A stretch of 64,000 bases of DNA from Frankiaceae bacterium (GTDB taxonomy: Bacteria > Actinomycetota > Actinomycetes > BP-191), in the NCBI GenBank assembly GCA_030840645.1, contig JAVEEC010000008.1:1-64000 (forward strand). Reading direction: 5' to 3'. Position 1 is the first letter of the stretch. The number at the start of each line of letters is the position of its first letter. Shown here piece after piece: positions 1 to 7,324 of this stretch. The position numbers and the translations under genes are program-made. A model generated the notes under the pieces. That model searched no databases and was not told the DNA's origin. It saw nothing but the letters and a program-made list of their open reading frames with translations.

Positions 1-1458
1 GGCATCGGCGTCCTCACCTCCATCCTCGGCATCTTCGCGGTGTCGCCGCGCGATTCCGACCGCAACGGCATGAAGGCGATCAACCGCGGCTTCTTCATCT
101 CCGCGTTCGCGTCCGCGGTCCTCGTCGCGGGGGCCGCGTTCTGGTACCTGCCAGGGAAGTTCAGCGAGCTGAAGGGCGCGGGCCTGTCGCACTTCGACGG
201 CAACCCGCGGGTCATCGCGATCACCGCGACGATCATCGGCCTGGTCCTCGCGTCGGTGATCCAGGTGCTGACGGAGTACTTCACGGCGACCGAGCGCAAG
301 CCCGTCCAGGACATCGCGAAGTCCTCGCTCACCGGGCCCGCCACGACGATCCTGTCGGGCATCTCGGTCGGCCTGGAGTCGTCGGTCTACTCGGCGCTGG
401 TGCTCTGCGCGGCGATCTTCGGGTCGTACCTGCTGGGCCAGGGCAACGAGCAGGTCGCGCTGTACTCCATCGCGCTCACCGGCATGGGCATGCTCACGAC
501 CGTCGGCGTCATCGTGTCGATGGATACGTACGGCCCGGTCTCCGACAACGCCCACGGCATCGCCGAGATGTCGGGCGGCCTCGGCGAAGAGGCCGACGAG
601 ATCATGGCCGGCCTCGACGCGGTCGGTAACACCACCAAGGCCATCACCAAGGGCATGGCGATCGCGACCGCCGTGCTCGCGGCGACCTCGCTCTTCGGCT
701 CGTTCCGCGAGGCTGTCATCGGCGCGCTGGCGAAGGCCGGCTCGACGGCCAGCTTCTCGCTCTCGATCGACCAGCCCCAGATCCTCATCGGCCTGGTGAT
801 CGGCGCGGCGGTGACGTTCCTGTTCTCCGCGCTCGCGATCAACGCCGTGTCACGCGCGGCGGGCCGGGTCGTCTACGAGGTGCGCAAGCAGTTCCGCGAG
901 CACCCCGGGATCATGGACTACACGGAGAAGCCGGACTACGCGGCCGTGGTCGACATCTGCACGCGTGACTCGTTGCGCGAACTGATGACGCCGGGCCTGC
1001 TGGCCATCCTCGCGCCGGTCGCGATCGGCTTCGGCCTCGGCTACGGGCCGCTCGGGGCGTACCTCGGCGGCGCCATCGCGGCGGGGCAGCTGATGGCGGT
1101 GTTCCTCTCCAACGCCGGTGGCGCGTGGGACAACGCGAAGAAGTACGTCGAGGAGGGCAACCACGGCGGCAAGGGGTCCGACGCGCACACCGCGACGGTC
1201 ATCGGCGACACCGTCGGCGACCCGTTCAAGGACACGGCAGGACCGGCGCTCAACCCGCTCATCAAGGTGATGAACCTCGTCGCGGTGCTGATCGCGCCGA
1301 CCGTCGTGAAGTTCTCGGTCGGCGCCGAGAAGAACAACGTCGTCCGCATCACTGTCGCGCTCGTCGCGGGCGCGGTGATCGCGGGCTCGGTCGTCTACAG
1401 CAAGCGGCGCGCGGTCGCCTCGGCGACCGACGTCCAGCTCGAGGGCAGCGCCACGTAA
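1..1458 (+). CDS. hppA: Membrane-bound proton-pumping pyrophosphatase, C-terminal part
   Basis: Partial gene: the reading frame is open from base 1, so the start lies upstream; about 485 residues are visible. The family couples hydrolysis of cytoplasmic pyrophosphate to H+ or Na+ export across the membrane. The sequence shows many hydrophobic helices, the GNTTKA motif and the late motif DNAKKYVEEG followed by GDTVGDPFKDT, all typical of the family. Lys in GNTTKA, instead of the Ala of K+-dependent enzymes, indicates the K+-independent, proton-pumping subclass. The stop is followed by a hairpin. Family assignment is secure; ion specificity is inferred from that one residue. Confidence 0.95.
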   Translation, partial: GIGVLTSILGIFAVSPRDSDRNGMKAINRGFFISAFASAVLVAGAAFWYLPGKFSELKGAGLSHFDGNPRVIAITATIIGLVLASVIQVLTEYFTATERKPVQDIAKSSLTGPATTILSGISVGLESSVYSALVLCAAIFGSYLLGQGNEQVALYSIALTGMGMLTTVGVIVSMDTYGPVSDNAHGIAEMSGGLGEEADEIMAGLDAVGNTTKAITKGMAIATAVLAATSLFGSFREAVIGALAKAGSTASFSLSIDQPQILIGLVIGAAVTFLFSALAINAVSRAAGRVVYEVRKQFREHPGIMDYTEKPDYAAVVDICTRDSLRELMTPGLLAILAPVAIGFGLGYGPLGAYLGGAIAAGQLMAVFLSNAGGAWDNAKKYVEEGNHGGKGSDAHTATVIGDTVGDPFKDTAGPALNPLIKVMNLVAVLIAPTVVKFSVGAEKNNVVRITVALVAGAVIAGSVVYSKRRAVASATDVQLEGSAT

Positions 1459-1474
1459 GCCGTCGCACCAACGA

Positions 1475-1524
1475 CGGAGGGCGTTCGGCACGGTCGCGAC
1501 CGCGACCCGGCTGGGCGCCCTCCG
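1475..1524. terminator. Inverted repeat after hppA, possible terminator
   Basis: CGGAGGGCG at 1475-1483 pairs with CGCCCTCCG at 1516-1524, starting 16 bases after the hppA stop. There is no T-run, which is usual for high-GC actinobacteria. The 32-base loop is long, so this is a tentative call. Confidence 0.3.
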
Positions 1525-1624
1525 CCGTCTCCGCCTTGCCTGCGCCCGGCCTTCGCACGGTGGGTGACAACCACTATCAGGCGTGGCACACTGCGCGCTC
1601 GACCAAGTCAATTCGGGGGATTCG

Positions 1625-2998
1625 ATGAAAATTTCGCCGTTTGTCCGGATCGTCGCTGCCGTCTTCGGCGCCACCCTGGTCGCGGCACCCGCGACCTCCG
1701 TACCTGCACAAGCAAATGAAGGTTCGGGCTCCATCACGTTCCGGCTCGTCCGTTCGAACGGTGAGTCAGCGTCCAGCGCCGTTGTAGGCGTGATGGTGCC
1801 AGGGGCAGGTCATTCAATGACGAGGATCCGGGCGAATGCGAACGGCTTCGTTCGGCTCCCAATCGCTGAGCTGACGCGCATCGCGCTGCCCTCCGATCTC
1901 GCACAGCGCCACGTGAACTACATCGTTCGTGCCTACGCGTCGGATGCGCCTCCAACGGAGGCGGGGACGTATCCGGTGGACACTGCCTACGTCGGCTTCG
2001 TACTCGATACGGTGACCGGGCTGCCCACCACGACACCCACTCCGGACGGCGCGACGTACACGATGCGCCAGCGCTCGCTGGCATTCGCGGATCCGACTAG
2101 GTCTTGTGCGGTGCTGAGGCAGGGGGCTTCCGACAATTACGCAACGTGCGAACAGCACACGTACTTCGACGCGGACCTGCAGAGCGTCAAGATCCCCTTC
2201 GTCACGAACTACGGCGGGGGCACCGACTGGGCGAGCACTATCACGGTCGAGACCAGCAAAGAAGTCAAGACGGAGTGGATGATCAAGGCCGGCGCCGACG
2301 AGTGGGGCAAGGGCGAGGGAAAGCTGACCACGTCCGAGACCGGTCGCTCGACCGTCTCGACCCCAGAGTCGCCGCGAGTCGGCAACACCCACCTCGGCAG
2401 GTCAATTGACCAGGACCAGGACTGGCAGTTCGTGCGCGAGACCTCGGAAGTCTGTGTCTTTGTCCACTTGTTCTGCACGAATGACGAGATCGTGCGGCCG
2501 TACGAGTGGACTGGTGGGATCATCCCTCATCCGGTTCAAGTGCCTTCGTACCCGTACGACCAGGCTGGGGAGCCGGGGTTCGACAACTTCAACTGCACTC
2601 GGCGTTACGAGATGCCCGTCGTCATCACCCATGGTCACGATGAGGAACTCGGTACGACGCTGATGTTCGGAGCTTCTGGTGGTTTCCGCGACGAGATCAG
2701 CATCGAGGCCGAGTGGAGCGTGAGCACCACCCAGACCTCGGACCTCTCGCACGCGTACTACATCGTCGACGATTCGCAGCCGATGCACTTCCTCTTCGTG
2801 CCGGGCGGTCTCAACGTCGGCTACGTCGATGCGGAGCCTCGTTGCGCGGAGGATGACATCGCTCACGCCTTCAGCGACGCGGACAGTCACGACCTGACGA
2901 ACGTAGGGCTGGGCGAGACGCCGGACCCGAACCCGAAAGCGATCGACGTGTGCAAGCCGGAGGTTCCCGCGCAGATCAGGAACCTGCTCTGCCCATGA
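1625..2998 (+). CDS. Secreted protein of unknown function
   Basis: I chose ATG 1625 over the track start at 1583 because GGGGA lies just upstream and the N-terminus then becomes a clean signal peptide: MKIS, a hydrophobic core, and an Ala-rich cleavage site before about residue 31. The mature protein of roughly 425 residues has several Cys and aromatic residues but no motif I recognise. Codon use is less GC-biased (AAA, ATT, GTA and TTT occur) than in hppA or topA, hinting at recent acquisition or weak expression. It overlaps the next gene by ATGA, so the two are probably co-translated. Confidence 0.75.
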   Translation: MKISPFVRIVAAVFGATLVAAPATSVPAQANEGSGSITFRLVRSNGESASSAVVGVMVPGAGHSMTRIRANANGFVRLPIAELTRIALPSDLAQRHVNYIVRAYASDAPPTEAGTYPVDTAYVGFVLDTVTGLPTTTPTPDGATYTMRQRSLAFADPTRSCAVLRQGASDNYATCEQHTYFDADLQSVKIPFVTNYGGGTDWASTITVETSKEVKTEWMIKAGADEWGKGEGKLTTSETGRSTVSTPESPRVGNTHLGRSIDQDQDWQFVRETSEVCVFVHLFCTNDEIVRPYEWTGGIIPHPVQVPSYPYDQAGEPGFDNFNCTRRYEMPVVITHGHDEELGTTLMFGASGGFRDEISIEAEWSVSTTQTSDLSHAYYIVDDSQPMHFLFVPGGLNVGYVDAEPRCAEDDIAHAFSDADSHDLTNVGLGETPDPNPKAIDVCKPEVPAQIRNLLCP

Positions 2999-3639
2999 CC
3001 CGGCGACGACGGGGCGCGCTCGGCCCGCTCGCAGCCGCGATTGGTTGGGCGCTCGTCGCCCTCTCGGGGTGCCAGCGCCCGGTGCCGGTCCGACCGCAGG
3101 CGCTGGAGCCGCGGGGCGCGCCGTACAAGACGGGGATCGTGCTCGCCGGTCCGGACTCAGTGTTTATCTACGGGGTCCGCAAGTTCCGCGTAGTCCGGCC
3201 AGTGACGCTGCGGTCGTTCGCCCCGGCCGTCGTCCCGGACGGGGTCACCGTGCTGGCGGCGCGGGCGTCCTTCCTCAGGTCCGCGAAGCCGCGGCTCACC
3301 CCAGGCGGCTGGCCCGGGGCGTTCTGCACGGATACCTGGCCGATGGCCGGCTTCGGGCCGACGTACGAGATCGACGGGCTGGAGGTCGCTGCCGGCGACT
3401 TCGTCGCGTTCACCGTCTACGTCCGCGCCGCCCGGCCCGGCCGGTACGTGCTCGACGGGTACGACCTCACGTACGAGGACCACGGCGAGGGCACGATCGG
3501 TGAGCAATCCGGCCAGCGCGCGGACATGCGGGTGCTGGCGCCTGGGGAGCGGACCACCTTGGGGCCCTGCAACGGCCGGGTGCGGGATATCTGGATGGTG
3601 CCGCCGCCCTCGCCCCGGCACGCCGCGTCACCGCCCTGA
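2995..3639 (+). CDS. Putative lipoprotein of unknown function
   Basis: ATG 2995 overlaps the previous stop by ATGA and gives a lipoprotein signal: Arg-rich n-region, hydrophobic stretch, then the lipobox-like LSGC near residue 26. The track start at 2950 would place this signal internally. The 214-residue product has no recognised domain. It is predicted to be anchored outside the membrane and, from the coupling, may act with the secreted protein encoded just upstream. Confidence 0.7.
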   Translation: MTRRRRGALGPLAAAIGWALVALSGCQRPVPVRPQALEPRGAPYKTGIVLAGPDSVFIYGVRKFRVVRPVTLRSFAPAVVPDGVTVLAARASFLRSAKPRLTPGGWPGAFCTDTWPMAGFGPTYEIDGLEVAAGDFVAFTVYVRAARPGRYVLDGYDLTYEDHGEGTIGEQSGQRADMRVLAPGERTTLGPCNGRVRDIWMVPPPSPRHAASPP

Positions 3640-3680
3640 CGGGTCCCGGGCCTGGTGGTCTGACCGGCGGCGGCCCCGGT

Positions 3681-3686
3681 TACGCT
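3681..3686 (+). promoter_or_regulatory. -10 box of a leaderless promoter
   Basis: TACGCT (TAnnnT) sits exactly 6 bases before GTG 3693, which puts the expected transcription start at the start codon. No Shine-Dalgarno sequence is present. The same geometry recurs elsewhere in the window. Confidence 0.5.
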
Positions 3687-3692
3687 GGCCGG

Positions 3693-4271
3693 GTGAGTTC
3701 CGGACAGCTGTCGTTCTTCTCCGCGGGTGCGCGACCCGCGGGTGTCGACGACCTCGAAGGGGTCCTCTGCGGCCCCGGGCAGGTCGTCCGGCAGGGCGAC
3801 ACGGCGCGGGTCTCGGTGATCGTGCACGCCGACTGGCGGGTCGCCGCGCTGCTCGACGCGCTCACCGCGCTCGGCCTCGACGGCGGCACCGCCGAGGCGC
3901 ACGAGGAGGGCGGCACGACGGTCCGGACGCTGTTCGACCCGCGGCTGGTCCCGCTCGCGACGCGGTGGTCGGGCGGGGGCGCCAAGCGCGCCCCGCTCGA
4001 CCTCGCGCTGGACGGCCCGCGGCTGCGCTGGTGGGCGCTGGCGGCCGGTCGCGACACCCCGGCAGGCTACGTCCTCCACCTCGGCCCGCAGGACGAGTCC
4101 GTCTGGCCGGCGGTCGGCGCCGCGCTGGTCCGCGCGGGCCTCACGGCCGGGCAGATCGGGCCGCGGGCCGACGGCCCGGCGTACCGGATCACCGGCCAGC
4201 GCCGCCTCGCGCGGCTGCGCGAGCTGGTCGGCGAACGGCCGCCGGACGTGCCCGCGGAGGCGTGGCCGTAG
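3693..4271 (+). CDS. Conserved hypothetical protein upstream of topA
   Basis: The 192-residue soluble protein starts at GTG 3693 (MSSGQLSFFSAG) with no Shine-Dalgarno but a well-placed -10 box, suggesting a leaderless mRNA. It has no catalytic motif I recognise. Similar proteins are, to my recollection, found beside topA in other actinobacteria, so it is likely a real conserved gene. The sequence does not suggest a function. Confidence 0.75.
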   Translation: MSSGQLSFFSAGARPAGVDDLEGVLCGPGQVVRQGDTARVSVIVHADWRVAALLDALTALGLDGGTAEAHEEGGTTVRTLFDPRLVPLATRWSGGGAKRAPLDLALDGPRLRWWALAAGRDTPAGYVLHLGPQDESVWPAVGAALVRAGLTAGQIGPRADGPAYRITGQRRLARLRELVGERPPDVPAEAWP

Positions 4272-4282
4272 GGCGGGGCGAG

Positions 4283-4312
4283 TTGACGCGGTTGGCGCGG
4301 CGTGACAACACT
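4283..4312 (+). promoter_or_regulatory. Possible sigma-A-type promoter of topA
   Basis: TTGACG at 4283-4288, an 18-base spacer, then AACACT at 4307-4312. A transcript starting near 4319 would have a leader of about 45 bases with GGAG before GTG 4365. The -10 keeps the two most conserved bases (A at position 2, T at position 6). Confidence 0.4.
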
Positions 4313-4364
4313 GCGCCGCGAGCACTCCGCTCGTACCCCATCCCCCAGCAGTCGTTGGAGAAGC

Positions 4365-7091
4365 GTGCCCGCGAAGCGTCCGTTGGTGATCGTCGAGTCG
4401 CCCGCGAAGGCGAAGACGATCGCCGGCTTCCTCGGCAACGACTACGTGGTCGAGTCGTCCATCGGCCACATCCGCGACCTGCCGCGCAACGCCGCCGACG
4501 TGCCCGCCGCGTACAAGGGCACGCCGTGGGCCCGGCTCGGGGTGGACGTCGAGAACGACTTCAAGCCGCTCTACGTCGTCAGCCCGGAGAAGCGTGACCA
4601 GGTCCGCAAGCTCAAGGCGCTGCTGAAGGACGCGAGCGAGCTCTACCTCGCGACGGACGAGGACCGCGAGGGCGAGTCGATCGCCTGGCACCTGCGCGAG
4701 GTGCTGTCGCCGCCGGACGTGATGCCGGTGAAGCGGATGGTGTTCCACGAGATCACCCGGGCCGCGATCGAGCGCGCGGTGGACGACTGCCGCGACATCG
4801 ACCAGCACCTGGTGGACGCGCAGGAGGTCCGCCGCATCCTCGACCGCCTCTACGGCTACGAGGTCTCGCCGGTCCTCTGGAAGAAGGTCATGCCGAAGCT
4901 CTCGGCCGGCCGGGTCCAGAGCGTCGCGTGCCGGATCATCGTGGAGCGCGAGCGCGCGCGGATGCGGTTCAACGCCGCCGGCTACTGGGACCTCGAAGGG
5001 ACCTTCGAGCGCGACGGCCAGGCGTTCACGGCGACGCTGGTCGCGCTCGACGGCAAGCGGCTCGCGACTGGCAAGGACTTCGACGAGAGCGGCGCGCTGA
5101 CGAAGGACGCTGTCCTGCTGGACGAGCCGAACGCCCGCGCCCTCGCGCAGCGGCTCGACGGCCGGACCTACGACGTCCGCTCGACCGAGGAGAAGCCGTT
5201 CCGGCGCTCGCCGTACGCGCCGTTCATGACGAGCACGTTGCAGCAGGAGGCGGGGCGCAAGCTGCGCTTCTCCAGCCAGCGCACGATGCAGGTCGCGCAA
5301 CGCCTGTACGAGAACGGCTACATCACCTACATGCGTACGGACTCCACCAACCTCTCCGAGACCGCGCTGACGGCCGCGCGGCAGCAGGCGCGCGAGCTGT
5401 ACGGCCCCGCGTACGTCCCCGACAAGCCGCGCGTCTACGTGAAGAAGGTGAAGAACGCGCAGGAGGCGCACGAGGCGATCCGGCCCGCGGGCGACGCGTT
5501 CCGCACGCCGGACGACGTGTCGCGCGAGCTCTCGGGCGACGAGCTGCGGCTCTACGACCTCGTGTGGAAGCGCACCGTCGCGTCGCAGATGAGCGACGCG
5601 ACCGGGCAGTCGTTGCAGGTCCGCATCGGCGCGCGCATGGAGAGCACGGACGCGGCGGGGTTGGGGTCCCCGCCTGCGGAGGAGGCCGGGGTTGGGGCCC
5701 CGGCCGGGCTGGTGTACACGGACGCGGAGTTCGCCGCGAGCGGCAAGGTCATCACGTTCCCCGGGTTCATGCGTGCGTACGTCGAGGGCGCGGACGACCC
5801 TGAGGCGGAGCTCGAGGACCGCGAGGTCCGGCTGCCGGCGCTGGCGCAGGGCGAGAACGTCGACTGCGCGGGCGTCGAGCCGAAGGGCCACGCGACGCAG
5901 CCGCCGGCGCGCTACACGGAGGCGTCGCTGGTGAAGGCGCTGGAGGAGCTCGGCGTTGGCCGGCCGTCCACGTACGCATCCATCATCGGCACCATCCAGG
6001 ACCGCGGCTACGTCTGGAAGAAGGGGACGGCGCTGATCCCGTCGTTCACCGCGTTCGCCGTCGTGGGCCTGCTCGAGCAGCACTTCGGCCGGCTGGTCGA
6101 CTACCGCTTCACCGCGTCGATGGAGGACGACCTCGACGGGATCGCGACCGGCGCCGAGGACCCGGTCGCGTGGCTGCGGCAGTTCTACGACGGCGGCGCC
6201 GACGACCCCGGCCTGCACCAGCTCGTCTCCGACCACCTCGGCGACATCGACGCGCGCGAGGTCAACTCCATCCCCATCGGTCGGGGCGCCGACGGCGTCG
6301 AGATCCTGGTCCGCGTCGGCCGGTACGGGCCGTACCTCCAGCGCGGCGAGGACCGGGCGTCGGTACCCGAGGACCTGCCGCCGGACGAGCTGACGGTCGA
6401 GAGGGCGGAGGAGCTGCTGTCGGCGCCGTCGGGCGACCGCGCGCTCGGGGCCACACCCGACGGCCTGCCCGTCGTGGCGAAGGCCGGCCGCTACGGCCCG
6501 TACGTCACGACCGTTCCGCCGGAGGGGTCGAAGGACGCGCCGAGGACCGCCAGCCTGTTCAAGTCGATGGACCTCGACACCGTCGACCTCGACACCGCGC
6601 TGCGGCTGCTGACGCTGCCGCGCGTCCTCGGCAACGACCCCGCCGACGGCGAGGAGATCGTCGCGAACAACGGCCGGTACGGCCCGTACGTCAAGAAGGG
6701 CAGTGACTACCGCAACATCGAGTCCGAGGACGCGCTGTTCACCGTGACGCTGGAGGATGCGCTGGCGATCTTCGCGCAGCCGAAGCAGCGGCGCGGGCAG
6801 CGCGAGGCGGCGCCGCCGTTGAAGGAGCTCGGCAACGACCCCGTCTCCGGCAAGCCGATGGTCGTGAAGGAGGGCCGGTTCGGCGCGTACGTCACCGACG
6901 GCGAGACGAACGCCTCCCTGCGCAAGGACGACGCCATCGAGTCGCTGACCGACGAGCGCGCCGCCGAGCTGCTCGCCGACCGCCGCGCGCGCGGCCCGGC
7001 GCCGAAGAAGCGCACCGCCCGCAAGGCCCCGGCGAAGAAAGCAGCCAAGAAGGCGCCGGCCAAGAAGGCGGCCAAGAAGGCCGCGAACTAG
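4365..7091 (+). CDS. topA: DNA topoisomerase I
   Basis: Type IA enzyme that relaxes negative supercoils by transient single-strand cleavage. GTG 4365 was chosen because GGAG lies just upstream and the family sequence starts at once (KRPLVIVESPAKAKTI, the Toprim fold); the track start at 4302 adds an unrelated N-terminus. Visible are the acidic Toprim motif ATDEDREGE and the catalytic Tyr in YITYMRTDST near residue 322. The C-terminus carries the short repeats ending in a Lys/Ala tail (about residues 878-908) seen in actinobacterial enzymes that lack zinc fingers. An extra Gly/Pro/Ala-rich segment near residues 428-450 is encoded by two GC-rich palindromes. At 908 residues the length is normal. 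Confidence 0.97.
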   Translation: MPAKRPLVIVESPAKAKTIAGFLGNDYVVESSIGHIRDLPRNAADVPAAYKGTPWARLGVDVENDFKPLYVVSPEKRDQVRKLKALLKDASELYLATDEDREGESIAWHLREVLSPPDVMPVKRMVFHEITRAAIERAVDDCRDIDQHLVDAQEVRRILDRLYGYEVSPVLWKKVMPKLSAGRVQSVACRIIVERERARMRFNAAGYWDLEGTFERDGQAFTATLVALDGKRLATGKDFDESGALTKDAVLLDEPNARALAQRLDGRTYDVRSTEEKPFRRSPYAPFMTSTLQQEAGRKLRFSSQRTMQVAQRLYENGYITYMRTDSTNLSETALTAARQQARELYGPAYVPDKPRVYVKKVKNAQEAHEAIRPAGDAFRTPDDVSRELSGDELRLYDLVWKRTVASQMSDATGQSLQVRIGARMESTDAAGLGSPPAEEAGVGAPAGLVYTDAEFAASGKVITFPGFMRAYVEGADDPEAELEDREVRLPALAQGENVDCAGVEPKGHATQPPARYTEASLVKALEELGVGRPSTYASIIGTIQDRGYVWKKGTALIPSFTAFAVVGLLEQHFGRLVDYRFTASMEDDLDGIATGAEDPVAWLRQFYDGGADDPGLHQLVSDHLGDIDAREVNSIPIGRGADGVEILVRVGRYGPYLQRGEDRASVPEDLPPDELTVERAEELLSAPSGDRALGATPDGLPVVAKAGRYGPYVTTVPPEGSKDAPRTASLFKSMDLDTVDLDTALRLLTLPRVLGNDPADGEEIVANNGRYGPYVKKGSDYRNIESEDALFTVTLEDALAIFAQPKQRRGQREAAPPLKELGNDPVSGKPMVVKEGRFGAYVTDGETNASLRKDDAIESLTDERAAELLADRRARGPAPKKRTARKAPAKKAAKKAPAKKAAKKAAN
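5655..5706 (+). repeat. Two related palindromes inserted in frame in topA
   Basis: GGCGGGG-N7-CCCCGCC (5655-5675) and GGCCGGGG-N6-CCCCGGCC (5685-5706) both contain GGGGTTGGGG and together encode an Ala/Gly/Pro-rich loop. They look like a duplicated hairpin-forming insertion tolerated inside the coding sequence. Confidence 0.55.
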
Positions 7092-7122
7092 CCCGTCCCG
7101 CCCCGCCCAGCCGGTCAGGAAC

Positions 7123-7173
7123 CGTTGTGTGCGGGAAATGACCGGCTAGGGCCTGCAGATCCCGCACACAACG
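7123..7173. repeat. Palindromic repeat, copy A
   Basis: Perfect 14-base arms CGTTGTGTGCGGGA (7123-7136) and TCCCGCACACAACG (7160-7173) surround a 23-base loop containing GACCGGCTAGGGCC. The same arms and loop core recur at 41648-41698. It lies between topA and the MFS-tmk gene and could also act as a terminator for topA. Confidence 0.8.
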
Positions 7174-7198
7174 CGAAAGGCGGGGCGGGGGGCGCCGT

Positions 7199-7204
7199 TA
7201 GAGT
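7199..7204 (+). promoter_or_regulatory. -10 box upstream of MFS-tmk
   Basis: TAGAGT fits TAnnnT and is identical to the -10 boxes proposed for ricT and tRNA-Thr. Transcription would begin near 7211, upstream of the TGGAG at 7231. I see no convincing -35. Confidence 0.4.
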
Positions 7205-7324
7205 TGGCGCAACGCCGCGCACGCCACCACTGGAGCCCACATCACTGTCCCGAGCGACCCGGTCAAGCCCGCTCTCACCGAGCTGGCCGCCGCGCAGCTG
7301 CCGGAGCCGGACGAGCTGCGCGGG

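Noticed and set aside
3417-6236. 939-codon minus-strand ORF opposite topA
   Set aside because: Arg/Val/Leu-rich composition of an antisense shadow in GC-rich DNA; topA on the other strand has full family motifs.
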